Assembly (NCBI GenBank): GCA_964597275.1
Contig: CAZQXS010000047.1
Coordinates: 1 to 25,418, forward strand
Reading direction: 5' to 3'
Source: UBA8110 sp964597275
GTDB taxonomy: Bacteria > SAR324 > NAC60-12
Length of the DNA stretch: 25,418 nucleotides
A program made the position numbers and the translations under genes. The number at the start of each line of letters is the position of its first letter. Position 1 is the stretch's first letter. Shown in pieces: positions 6,990-14,105 of the stretch. The notes beneath the pieces were generated by a model, which worked only from the letters and a program-made list of their open reading frames with translations, did no database searches and was not told where the DNA came from.

Positions 6990-8519
6990 ATGAAATGGTT
7001 AGGAGTTTTGTTGCTGGCCCTCACGCCCTTCACGGGGTTTGCCCAAAAGACTCTGGTGGTCGCCACGGCGGCGGATCCGGGGCACCTCAACCCAGGCATC
7101 ACCACGGGGTACAACGTTCATGTTTTCGCTGATTCGATCTACAGCGGATTGGTGATGCTCAACAAGTCCTTGCAGCCGGAGCCGGACCTTGCCGAGTCCT
7201 GGACGGTTTCGGACAACGCCAAAACCTTCACCTTCAACCTGCGCAAAAACGCGAAGTGGCATGACGGTCACCCCGTGACTTCGGAAGACGTGAAGTACAC
7301 GTTCGAGAACGTGCTGTTCAAGTACCACTCGCGCACCAAGTCCGGGCTGGGCAACAAGGTGGAGGCCATCCTCACGCCAAGCCCCAGCGTGGTGGTGTTC
7401 AAGCTCAAGAACTCCTACGGCCCGATGATCACCCGGCTGAACGTGACCGAAGCGCCGATCCTGCCCAAGCACATCTTCAGCAGCGGGAACCCGAACGACC
7501 ACGCGGCCAACTTGAATCCGGTGGGTTCCGGACCCTTCCGCTTTGTGGAGTACAAAAAGGGAGAGCGGGTCGTGCTGGCCAAGAACGACGATTATTACCT
7601 GAAGGGGCTGCCCCAGTTTAAGAAGGTGGTCATGCAGATCATTCCGGACAGCATCACCCAACTGCTAGCGCTGCAACGCGGGGAAGTGGACTACATTGAC
7701 CGTGTGCCCGGTGCGGAACTGAAACGCCTGCAAAACGACTCCAACGTGACGCTCGCCAAGAACACCGCCGGGCCGGGAGGCGGCAACTGCATTGTCACCG
7801 TCACCTTCAATCTGGACCGGAACACCACCGCCAACCTTGCTGTCCGCAAGGCGCTTGCTCATGCCGTGGACCGCGACCGTATGGTCCGGCAGGTGCGCTT
7901 TGGGCTGGGACGCGCCGCTGGTGCCCCGATCAACCGGGGGATCAGTTGGGCACACGCCGAGGGAGCCTTGGCGCAGTACGACTTCAATCCCGCAAAAGCG
8001 GAGTCCCTGCTTGAAGGCGCGGGCTTCAAGAAGGGGAGCGACGGCAACCGCCTGACCTTGGACATTGTTCACTTTCCGAGGTTCAGCAAGTACATTGAGG
8101 TCATGAAGCAAGACCTTGCGGCGGTCGGAGTCAATTTGGTCAGCCGCCCGCTCGACCGCTCGGCGGCGGTCAGCACCATCTTTGGCAAGCGGGATTTCGA
8201 CCTGAACCTGATTTCCTACTGCAATGGCGCCGATCCGGATATTGGAGTGAAGCGGATGTACGTTTCCAACAACATCGGCAACATCCCCTTCTCCAATGGC
8301 GCGGCCTACCGGAACGCCGAGGTGGACACCCTCTTCAACGAGGCCGGGCAAACCTCGGACAATGCGGTGCGAGCCGACAAGTACAAGCAGATCCAGAAAA
8401 TCCTTGCGCGGGATCTGCCGTACTGGTGGCTGGTCGAGGGCCAGTTCCTGACCGCCCACACCAGCAAGCTCTCCGGGTTCCGCACCTGGTCCGGGAACTT
8501 CGCAGTCAAGGCTCACTGA
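6990..8519 (+). CDS. ABC transporter substrate-binding protein, peptide/nickel family (SBP family 5)
   Basis: This is a 509-residue periplasmic binding protein of the DppA/OppA/NikA type. A Sec signal peptide is evident (MKW then a Leu/Val-rich core, cleavage after GFA near residue 18). Family hallmarks are LAESWTVSDNAKTFTFNLRK, WHDGHPVTSEDVKYTFE, NPVGSGPFRFVEYKKGE and the AVRKALAHAVDRD segment. The ATG at 6990 has AAGGAG eight bases upstream. Two permease genes follow. The substrate cannot be read from sequence: dipeptides or oligopeptides are usual, but nickel is conceivable because hydrogenase maturation genes lie just upstream. Confidence 0.93.
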   Translation: MKWLGVLLLALTPFTGFAQKTLVVATAADPGHLNPGITTGYNVHVFADSIYSGLVMLNKSLQPEPDLAESWTVSDNAKTFTFNLRKNAKWHDGHPVTSEDVKYTFENVLFKYHSRTKSGLGNKVEAILTPSPSVVVFKLKNSYGPMITRLNVTEAPILPKHIFSSGNPNDHAANLNPVGSGPFRFVEYKKGERVVLAKNDDYYLKGLPQFKKVVMQIIPDSITQLLALQRGEVDYIDRVPGAELKRLQNDSNVTLAKNTAGPGGGNCIVTVTFNLDRNTTANLAVRKALAHAVDRDRMVRQVRFGLGRAAGAPINRGISWAHAEGALAQYDFNPAKAESLLEGAGFKKGSDGNRLTLDIVHFPRFSKYIEVMKQDLAAVGVNLVSRPLDRSAAVSTIFGKRDFDLNLISYCNGADPDIGVKRMYVSNNIGNIPFSNGAAYRNAEVDTLFNEAGQTSDNAVRADKYKQIQKILARDLPYWWLVEGQFLTAHTSKLSGFRTWSGNFAVKAH

Positions 8520-8526
8520 GCCGCAG

Positions 8527-8556
8527 TGCCGCCTCAACGACCGGGTTGGGGCGGCA
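8527..8556 (+). promoter_or_regulatory. Intercistronic hairpin between binding protein and permease genes
   Basis: TGCCGCCTCAAC (8527-8538) pairs with GTTGGGGCGGCA (8545-8556) along 12 positions with one G-U pair and a six-base loop. It begins eight bases after the binding-protein stop and has no T-run. Such hairpins in binding-protein operons often protect the upstream mRNA so that the binding protein is made in excess of the permeases. Confidence 0.5.
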
Positions 8557-8580
8557 GGACGGCATGACCAAAAGCGTGGC

Positions 8581-9555
8581 TTGGGACAATACCTGCTTTT
8601 AAGACTTGCCCAAATCCCGATCACCTTGGGCATCATCTTAGGGGTATCGTTCTTTTTGATCCATGCCGCCCCCGGAGACCCGGTCGCCGCACTGGCGGGT
8701 GATTACGTCACCAGAGAGTATCGTGACCTCATCATCCGCCACTACGGGCTGGACCAGCCACTGCTGGTTCAGGCGTTCAAGTATTTCGCCAACATCACCA
8801 CGGGCGACTTTGGAGCCTCCTACTACTTCAAGGCTCCCGTTTTCACCGTCATCAGCAGCCGCATCCTTCCCACGCTGTTGCTGATCCTGCCCGCCGTCCT
8901 GCTCTCCACCGGAATCGGCATTGGCTTGGGCTACCTGACGGCACGACACAAAGGTGCACTCGTCCGCATCGGAATCCCCCTTACAGCAACGGTGGTTTAC
9001 GCCCTGCCGACCTTCTGGCTGGGGTACCTGCTGATCCTGTGCTTTTCCATCAAGCTCAACCTGCTGCCCATTCAGGGCATGTCCAACCCCCGCTATTCTC
9101 CGGAAGGCTGGGCGTACCTGCTGGACGTGCTGAAGCATCTGGCCCTGCCGCTTTTGACGATGGTGCTGACCCAACTCGCGCAGGTGATCCTGCTGATCCG
9201 GACCCGGTTGCTGGAAGAGATGCGGTTCCCTTACTTCAAAACCGCACTGGCCAAGGGCTTGAAGCAGGACAAGGCGATCCTGCACCACGCCCTGCCTAAT
9301 GCGCTCATGCCCGTGGTGACGGTGCTGGGCACACGCTTTGGCTTTCTCATCACGGGGTCGATCCTGACCGAGACGGTTTTTGCGTGGCCCGGATTGGGGC
9401 GTTTGATGATCATGGCGATTCAAGTGCGCGATTATCCCTTGGTGCTGGGGATTCTCTTCATGCTGAGCATCATTGTCATGCTCCTCAACCTGCTGACGGA
9501 CTTGGTGTACACCCTGCTCGATCCGCGCATTCACTTTGGGCGTTATGGGGAGTAG
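8581..9555 (+). CDS. ABC transporter permease, DppB/OppB/NikB type
   Basis: This is a 324-residue inner-membrane permease with about six hydrophobic helices. The N-terminus (QYLLLRLAQIPITLGIILG) and HAAPGDP are typical of the DppB family, and the cytoplasmic EAA-type loop is seen around YFKTALAKGLKQDKAILHHAL with NALMPVVTVLG after it. The start is a TTG at 8581 placed by family alignment; no ATG is in frame nearby and the ribosome-binding site is poor, so the exact start is uncertain. It is the second gene of the importer operon and overlaps the next permease by 11 bases. Confidence 0.92.
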   Translation: MGQYLLLRLAQIPITLGIILGVSFFLIHAAPGDPVAALAGDYVTREYRDLIIRHYGLDQPLLVQAFKYFANITTGDFGASYYFKAPVFTVISSRILPTLLLILPAVLLSTGIGIGLGYLTARHKGALVRIGIPLTATVVYALPTFWLGYLLILCFSIKLNLLPIQGMSNPRYSPEGWAYLLDVLKHLALPLLTMVLTQLAQVILLIRTRLLEEMRFPYFKTALAKGLKQDKAILHHALPNALMPVVTVLGTRFGFLITGSILTETVFAWPGLGRLMIMAIQVRDYPLVLGILFMLSIIVMLLNLLTDLVYTLLDPRIHFGRYGE

Positions 9556-10345
9556 CAAATGGCTGTGGCGAGGATTCGGGATGGTGCTGCTGTTCCCGGC
9601 GCTCACTTCGCTGTTGCTGGCGTGGTGGCTGGCTCCGGTGAGCTTTTTCACCGAATCGCAGGAAGCGTTTCAGTCCCCAAGCCTGCAATTTCTCATGGGC
9701 ACCGATGACTTGGGGCGGAATCTCTTCTCCGGAGTGGTGCAGGGGCTGCGCACGTCCCTCTTGGTTGGCTTTGGGGTCACCTCAATCGCCTATTCCATTG
9801 GGATTGTGCTGGGAATCACCTCCGGACTACTCGGAGGGGGGCTGGATCACCTGTTGCTGAAGGTCTCGGAAATCGTCATGGTGCTGCCCCGCTTTTTGCT
9901 CGTCATCCTCGCGGCGGCGTTTTTGGGTCAGGGCATTGGGATTCTGGTTGTCACTCTCGGTCTGTTCTCCTGGACGAGCATCTACCGCATCATCCGCTCG
10001 GAAATCCTGAGCCTGCGGACCCGCGAGTACATCGTTGCGGCAAGGGCATTGGGTTCGGGAGCAGGCCGGATTGGACTCCGGCACCTGTTCCCCGCCATTC
10101 TGCCAACCGTCGCAGCGGTCATGCCGCTTTCCATGTGCCACGCGATCATGGCGGAGGCCGGGGTGAGCTTCCTGGGGCTGGGCGATCCGGAAACCGTCAG
10201 CATTGGCTACCTGATTTCCAACTCCAACCAGTTTCTCTTTTCAGGCTGGTGGCTGTTCACCTTTCCCGGACTGTTTCTCACCCTGACCGTGGCCGGGTTC
10301 ACGCTGGTCACGTTTGGAGAGCATGATCAGGTGAGCAACATGTGA
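9545..10345 (+). CDS. ABC transporter permease, DppC/OppC/NikC type
   Basis: This is a 266-residue partner permease. Evidence includes the FLMGTDDLGRNLFSGVVQG region, which matches the LGTDxxGRD signature of DppC proteins, and an EAA loop at YIVAARALGSGAGRIGLRHL followed by FPAILPTV. About five to six membrane helices are visible. The ATG at 9545 is used; it overlaps the end of the upstream permease, indicating coupled translation. A TTG nine bases earlier is less likely. The expected ATPase genes (DppD and DppF type) do not follow; the next gene is on the opposite strand. Confidence 0.93.
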   Translation: MGSSKWLWRGFGMVLLFPALTSLLLAWWLAPVSFFTESQEAFQSPSLQFLMGTDDLGRNLFSGVVQGLRTSLLVGFGVTSIAYSIGIVLGITSGLLGGGLDHLLLKVSEIVMVLPRFLLVILAAAFLGQGIGILVVTLGLFSWTSIYRIIRSEILSLRTREYIVAARALGSGAGRIGLRHLFPAILPTVAAVMPLSMCHAIMAEAGVSFLGLGDPETVSIGYLISNSNQFLFSGWWLFTFPGLFLTLTVAGFTLVTFGEHDQVSNM

Positions 10346-10402
10346 GGACGCGAAGGAGGTTTTTTCTGATTCTGAATGGGCTGAGGCTGGAGGGCTGGTG
10401 GA

Positions 10403-10425
10403 CGGCCCGCCGCTGGGACGGGCCG
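10403..10425. terminator. Possible hairpin between convergent permease and HPF-like genes
   Basis: CGGCCCG (10403-10409) and CGGGCCG (10419-10425) form a 7-bp GC stem with a nine-base loop in the gap between two convergent genes. There is no T-run, so termination is only suggested by position. Confidence 0.3.
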
Positions 10426-10442
10426 CTGGGAAAGAGGAAGGG

Positions 10443-10730
10443 TCAGGCGGCGCGTGCCCGCTCCGATTTGCGGATCACCTGGGTTCTCATGGCGTCCACG
10501 CTTTTGGAAATCGCTTTGTAGAGGTTCTCATGCTCGGCACTGCTGGAGAGCCGCTTCTGGTTGTAGGTGCAGTTGATATGGACTTGGTGGTGTCCATTGA
10601 CCTTGCTCATACTCACATGGAAGGGAAAGCGGTCCTCTGTGATTTGGACCAGTTCCCGGAAAAGCTCGTGAACGTGGGTCGTCACCGCTTCTGAGTTGCG
10701 GACGTTCTTGAATTCCAGATGGATCGACAT
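10443..10730 (-). CDS. Short HPF/RaiA-like ribosome hibernation factor (S30AE family)
   Basis: This is a 95-residue protein resembling the short ribosome hibernation promoting factors that bind the 30S decoding region and stabilise inactive ribosomes. The segment SSSAEHENLYKAISKSVD matches the conserved SAEHxDxYxAID region of the family, and a beta-strand-rich N-terminal half (MSIHLEFKNV) fits the fold. The length equals that of short HPF, without the long C-terminal dimerisation domain. The ATG at 10730 has GGAG seven bases upstream; an ATG two codons earlier has no room for a ribosome-binding site. The N-terminal half is divergent, so assignment to HPF versus YfiA is open. Confidence 0.82.
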   Translation of the reverse strand: MSIHLEFKNVRNSEAVTTHVHELFRELVQITEDRFPFHVSMSKVNGHHQVHINCTYNQKRLSSSAEHENLYKAISKSVDAMRTQVIRKSERARAA

Positions 10731-10763
10731 GGGCATTCTCCATGAGCGAGGGTTTGAGGATAT

Positions 10764-10781
10764 TGGGGGCAGGCGCCCCCA
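10764..10781. terminator. Strong GC hairpin upstream of the HPF-like gene
   Basis: TGGGGGC and GCCCCCA form a perfect 7-bp stem with a four-base loop (AGGC), between the 53-residue protein gene and the HPF-like gene, both read leftward. No T-run follows. It could end transcription of the upstream gene or fold in the HPF leader. An AAGCTT repeat pair (10789-10805) lies beside it. Confidence 0.35.
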
Positions 10782-10822
10782 GCGGGACAAGCTTCGGAAA
10801 AGCTTGCAAAGACAAACCGCCT

Positions 10823-10984
10823 CTACTGATTTTCGGTGGAATCAGTGGGCAGGGGCATCGTCTCTGGCGTCAGAGACTCTTCGTAGGTAGGGTCCGGATC
10901 ACGGGGCACCAGCAGGAAATAGCCGGGCAGGAAGACGACAAGATAGGAGAGGAGCCCGATCACGACGAGGATTACGATGCGCAT
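10823..10984 (-). CDS. Small single-pass membrane protein, 53 residues
   Basis: This protein is unrecognised. It begins MRIVILVVIG and has one hydrophobic helix over residues 2-26 (ending PGYFLLVP), then an acidic, Pro/Thr-rich tail (RDPDPTYEESLTPET). The ATG at 10984 has GAGG seven bases upstream. The open frame extends further upstream without a supported start. It sits between a CreA-family gene and the HPF-like gene on the same strand. An inverted repeat and a plausible promoter lie ahead of it, which support it being a real gene. Confidence 0.65.
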   Translation of the reverse strand: MRIVILVVIGLLSYLVVFLPGYFLLVPRDPDPTYEESLTPETMPLPTDSTENQ

Positions 10985-11013
10985 AGACAAGCCTCGATGG
11001 GGTGTTGGAAAGC

Positions 11014-11037
11014 CCGGATCGCAGTTGCTCGATCCGG
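11014..11037. repeat. Perfect inverted repeat in the leader of the 53-residue protein gene
   Basis: CCGGATCG (11014-11021) and CGATCCGG (11030-11037) are exact inverted repeats separated by eight bases. The element lies just downstream of a candidate promoter, so it may be an operator or an mRNA stem-loop. Confidence 0.5.
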
Positions 11038-11048
11038 ATGTTAATTTC

Positions 11049-11078
11049 ACCCTAGCAAATGAGGGCCAACCGCGTCAA
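11049..11078 (-). promoter_or_regulatory. Candidate promoter for the 53-residue protein gene
   Basis: On the minus strand, TTGACG (11073-11078) and TAGGGT (11049-11054) are 18 bases apart. The -35 box is good and the -10 box is weak. It lies about 65 bases ahead of the start codon. Confidence 0.35.
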
Positions 11079-11107
11079 GTCGGCAATTGCAGTTTTTTTC
11101 AGAAAGC

Positions 11108-11569
11108 CTACGGATTCTGCCACGGCATGATGGGCACGGTGGAAATCGAGTTCTTGGGACTGCCGTCCACCAGCTTGTCGCTGTAAACCAAATACACCAG
11201 CACGTTGCGCTTTTGGTCGAGGAAGCGCACCACCTGCATGGACTTGAACACGAGCGAGGTGCGCTTGGTGAAGACCTCCTCCCTGTTCTCGAACTCGCGC
11301 TTGAAGCGGATGGGGCCGATCTGTCGGCAGGCGATGGAGGCGTCGGACGTGTCTTCCGCCAGGCCCAAGGCGCCGGTGATGCCGCCCTTCTTGGCCCGGC
11401 TGAGGTGGCAGGCGACGCCCTCCACGACTGGATCGTCAAACGCCTCGATGACGATCTTGTGGTCCGGGCCGATCAGTTTGAACGCCGTGTCCACGCTGCC
11501 GATTTCTTCGGCACCGACGCTCAGGGGCAGGAACAGGGACAGCAGCAGGAATCGAAAGGGTACTCGCAT
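11108..11569 (-). CDS. creA: CreA-family periplasmic protein
   Basis: This is a 153-residue protein of the CreA family, a group widespread in proteobacteria without established biochemical function. A signal peptide is seen at residues 1-20 (MRVPFRFLLLSLFLPLSVGA). Family features are EIGSVDTAFKLIGPDHKIVI, the conserved Cys in VEGVACHLSRAKKGG, and SMQVVRFLDQKRNVLVYLVY in the C-terminal half, ending with PIMPW. The two Cys residues of the mature protein (in GVACHLS and ASIACRQ) could form a disulfide. The ATG at 11569 is placed by the signal peptide; no strong ribosome-binding site is present. Confidence 0.9.
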   Translation of the reverse strand: MRVPFRFLLLSLFLPLSVGAEEIGSVDTAFKLIGPDHKIVIEAFDDPVVEGVACHLSRAKKGGITGALGLAEDTSDASIACRQIGPIRFKREFENREEVFTKRTSLVFKSMQVVRFLDQKRNVLVYLVYSDKLVDGSPKNSISTVPIMPWQNP

Positions 11570-11645
11570 TGTGGTTTTGGTGAGGTGAGTTTTCTTCAAG
11601 AGAGCGCATCTTTCCCGGAATCGCAATTCGAGAATCCCGGCAGGG

Positions 11646-12893
11646 CTACCCCAAGAGTTGGTTCATGGAGAGCATCGGCAGCAACACCGCCAGTGCGATG
11701 AAGCCCACCACGCCTCCCATCAGCAGGATCAGGGCGGGTTGCAGCAGGGCGGTGAGTCCTTCCAGCAGTCCCCCGATTTCCTCCTGCATCCGATCCGAAA
11801 CACGCTCCAGCAACTCATCCAGCCGCGCCGCTTCCTCGCCGATGGCGACGACATGGCGGACGTACTCCGGAAACAGCTCGATCTTCGCCATTGCCGCCGA
11901 AAGCGGTGCCCCCTTGTTGTTGACATCAGTGATGAGCTGATCCAGCCGGGTGATGAAGTTGCGGTTCACGACCACATGCTTGGAAATCTCCAGTGCGGTC
12001 TTGAGGTCCACCCCGCTTTTCAGCAGCAGCCCCAGCGTTTGGCAAAAACGGGCGACCAGAATCTTGATGCGCAGTTGGCTCAGCCCCGGAAACGTCAGCT
12101 CCAGCCGATCCTTCCAGCGTTGCCCGGCAGGGCTTCTCCAGAAGGCGGAAACCCCAGCCGCGAGCAGTCCGAAGCCCAGCAGCAGTGCCCACCAGCGTTC
12201 GGTGACGGTTTCGCTCAGTCCCAGCAGTATCCGGGTGGGCAGTGGCAGGGCCGCCTCTTGGGCCTCGAAGATTTGCGCGATTTTGGGAACCACCGCCGTC
12301 ACCATGAACGCAACCACCGCGACTCCGAAAACCGTCATGAAGGCCGGATAGATCATCGCGGCGCGCAATCGCCCCCGCAGTTGCTCCTGCTGCTCAAAGT
12401 ACTCCGCCAACCGCCGCATGATCACGCCCAGCGTCCCGCCGTTCTCTCCGGAGCGCACCATGCTCACGTACATCGCCGGGAACGCCTCCGGGTGTTGCGA
12501 CATCGCATTCGCGAGCGATTCGCCCTCGACCACCCGACCCCGGACATCCGAGAGGATGCTCTGGAACCGGGGATCCTGCGTCTGCGGGATGATGAGTTGA
12601 AACGCCTTGTCGTAGGGAATCGTCGCGTCCAGCAGCACCTCGATCTGCCGCGTGAACAGCGTCAGCGAACGCTGATGGTTGCTGCGGCGGAACAGCTTGG
12701 GGAGCTTGAGCGCCGTTTTCCCGGTGCCCCCGGACTTACGGCGCGAGAAGGCAAAACGGCTCGTCCGGATTTCCGTGGGGAACCACTGCTTCTCGCGCAG
12801 GAATTGCCGAACCTCGGTTTCCGAGGTGGCGTCCTGGCTGCCCTTGTGCAGCGTGCCGCCGGGATCGAGGGCTTGGTAGTGAAAGATGGGCAT
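11646..12893 (-). CDS. gspF: Type II secretion system inner membrane protein GspF
   Basis: This is a 415-residue GspF/PilC family protein, the polytopic platform protein of type II secretion. It has the N-terminal MPIFHYQALDPGGTLHKG segment, two repeated GspF domains (about residues 75-200 and 280-405) each with the pattern FTRQIEVLLDA or FCQTLGLLLKSGVDL, and VPKIAQIFEAQEAALPLPTR, which is typical of GspF rather than PilC. Three membrane segments are visible, the last near the C-terminus. It is intact. No gspE, gspG or other secretion gene adjoins it in the window, so the remainder of the system must be elsewhere. The ATG at 12893 begins exactly at the conserved N-terminus. Confidence 0.93.
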   Translation of the reverse strand: MPIFHYQALDPGGTLHKGSQDATSETEVRQFLREKQWFPTEIRTSRFAFSRRKSGGTGKTALKLPKLFRRSNHQRSLTLFTRQIEVLLDATIPYDKAFQLIIPQTQDPRFQSILSDVRGRVVEGESLANAMSQHPEAFPAMYVSMVRSGENGGTLGVIMRRLAEYFEQQEQLRGRLRAAMIYPAFMTVFGVAVVAFMVTAVVPKIAQIFEAQEAALPLPTRILLGLSETVTERWWALLLGFGLLAAGVSAFWRSPAGQRWKDRLELTFPGLSQLRIKILVARFCQTLGLLLKSGVDLKTALEISKHVVVNRNFITRLDQLITDVNNKGAPLSAAMAKIELFPEYVRHVVAIGEEAARLDELLERVSDRMQEEIGGLLEGLTALLQPALILLMGGVVGFIALAVLLPMLSMNQLLG

Positions 12894-12991
12894 GGGTTGG
12901 TTCGTGCAAGCGCCTGCCCATTATCGTGGGTTGTGCGACGGATCGCAATGCCTGCCTGCGTCGCGGCACTTGACATCTTTCCAATTACTCA

Positions 12992-13888
12992 TCAGGCATC
13001 AGCGGTGCGGAGTCGGCGGTTTTCCAGAAGGGAGTTCCCGGAGTAGAGGAACAGCGCGGCCCAGATGCAGCCGAAGGTGATCAGGTGGGTCGTGGTGAAC
13101 GGCTCGCGGTAGAGGTGGATCGCCAGCACAAGCTGGATGCTGGGCGCGAGGTACTGGAAGAGGCCGACGGTGGCGAGCCGCAAACGCTTGGCCGCATTGG
13201 CGAACCAGAGCAGGGGCAGCGCAGTGACGATCCCGGAGCCGAGGTAGAGCAGGTCGAGCTGCCAACCTTCGCCAAAATGGCTGGTGCCCTCCCAAGTCCA
13301 GTAGCCGATGGCCAGCAGGGCCACGGGGGTGAGCAGCAGGGTTTCCACCGTGAGACCCACCAGCGGGGCCACCGGAGCGATTTTCCGGAGCAGCCCGTAA
13401 AACCCGAAGCTGAAGGCGAGTCCCAGCGCAATCCACGGCAAGGTTCCGAAATCCCAGACGAGATTCGCCACGCCTGCACAAGCGAGTGCGATGGCCAGCG
13501 TCTGCCAGCGGTTGAGCCGCTCCTTGAGAAAGAAGAAGCCGAACATCACGCTCACCAGCGGATTGATGTAGAAGCCGATGCTGGTTTCAATGACCTGATC
13601 GGAGAGGACGCTGTAAACGTAAAGGCTCCAGGTGCAGGTGAGCAGGGTTGCGGTGGCGAGCAGGACAAGGAGTTGCTTGGAGAGGCGCAGCGCCTCCCGG
13701 AGTTCCTGAAAGCGTCGCTGCACCGCTAGAATCCCCAGCACGAAGGCCAAGGACCAGACCATGCGGTGGGCCAGAATCTCCGTGACGGGCAGGGTGCCGA
13801 AGAGTTTCCAGTAGATCGGAACGAAGCCCCAGGAGCCGTAGCAAATCGTGGCGTAGAGCAGTCCGGTGGTGGTTTCGGAGCGGGGCAT
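12992..13888 (-). CDS. rarD: RarD, EamA-family transporter
   Basis: This is a 298-residue polytopic membrane protein with about ten helices. The N-terminus (GLLYATICYGSWGFVPIYWK) and EILAHRMVWSLAFV are characteristic of RarD, as are SLYVYSVLSDQVIETSIGFYINPLV and FLKERL. RarD proteins are drug/metabolite superfamily permeases of uncertain substrate (named from chloramphenicol sensitivity). The ATG at 13888 is chosen from family alignment; 29 further in-frame residues upstream lack conservation. It has the same orientation as gspF but about 100 bases separate them. Confidence 0.94.
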   Translation of the reverse strand: MPRSETTTGLLYATICYGSWGFVPIYWKLFGTLPVTEILAHRMVWSLAFVLGILAVQRRFQELREALRLSKQLLVLLATATLLTCTWSLYVYSVLSDQVIETSIGFYINPLVSVMFGFFFLKERLNRWQTLAIALACAGVANLVWDFGTLPWIALGLAFSFGFYGLLRKIAPVAPLVGLTVETLLLTPVALLAIGYWTWEGTSHFGEGWQLDLLYLGSGIVTALPLLWFANAAKRLRLATVGLFQYLAPSIQLVLAIHLYREPFTTTHLITFGCIWAALFLYSGNSLLENRRLRTADA

Positions 13889-13944
13889 GTGAAGCGGAAA
13901 AATCCTTGATTGCGGGAAGGGATTGAATCTCAAAGCCGAATCTT

Positions 13945-13975
13945 GTATAACGTCAGAGTTCCGATTGCTTGTCAA
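13945..13975 (-). promoter_or_regulatory. Weak candidate promoter for rarD
   Basis: A perfect TTGACA (13970-13975, minus strand) is followed after 19 bases by TTATAC. The spacing is longer than optimal and the -10 box is poor. It lies about 60 bases ahead of rarD in the AT-rich divergent gap. Confidence 0.25.
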
Positions 13976-14003
13976 TCCAATCTAAATTTTCGGAGTTACT
14001 TCA

Positions 14004-14105
14004 ATGCATGAAATGAACGTTTTGGTCACGGTTTTCGTTTTGGCCGCTCTCTACATCGCGCTGTTCTACGTCGCCGAGAAGGTGTTCATGCAGGACAAGG
14101 CGTGA
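14004..14105 (+). CDS. 33-residue membrane protein coupled to a lipoprotein gene
   Basis: This is a short gene supported by signals rather than homology. The ATG at 14004 has GGAG eight bases upstream. The product, beginning MHEMNVLVTVFVLAALYIAL, is one hydrophobic helix followed by a charged end (AEKVFMQDKA). Its stop codon overlaps the GTG start of the next gene in a GTGA junction, so translation of the lipoprotein is probably coupled to it. It could be a real small membrane protein or mainly a leader that sets lipoprotein translation. I do not recognise a family. Confidence 0.6.
   Translation: MHEMNVLVTVFVLAALYIALFYVAEKVFMQDKA

Noticed and set aside
11658..13046. Long plus-strand open frame opposite gspF
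   Set aside because: The gspF reading is unmistakable; the plus frame has low-complexity Gln/His/Arg content and no credible start signal.
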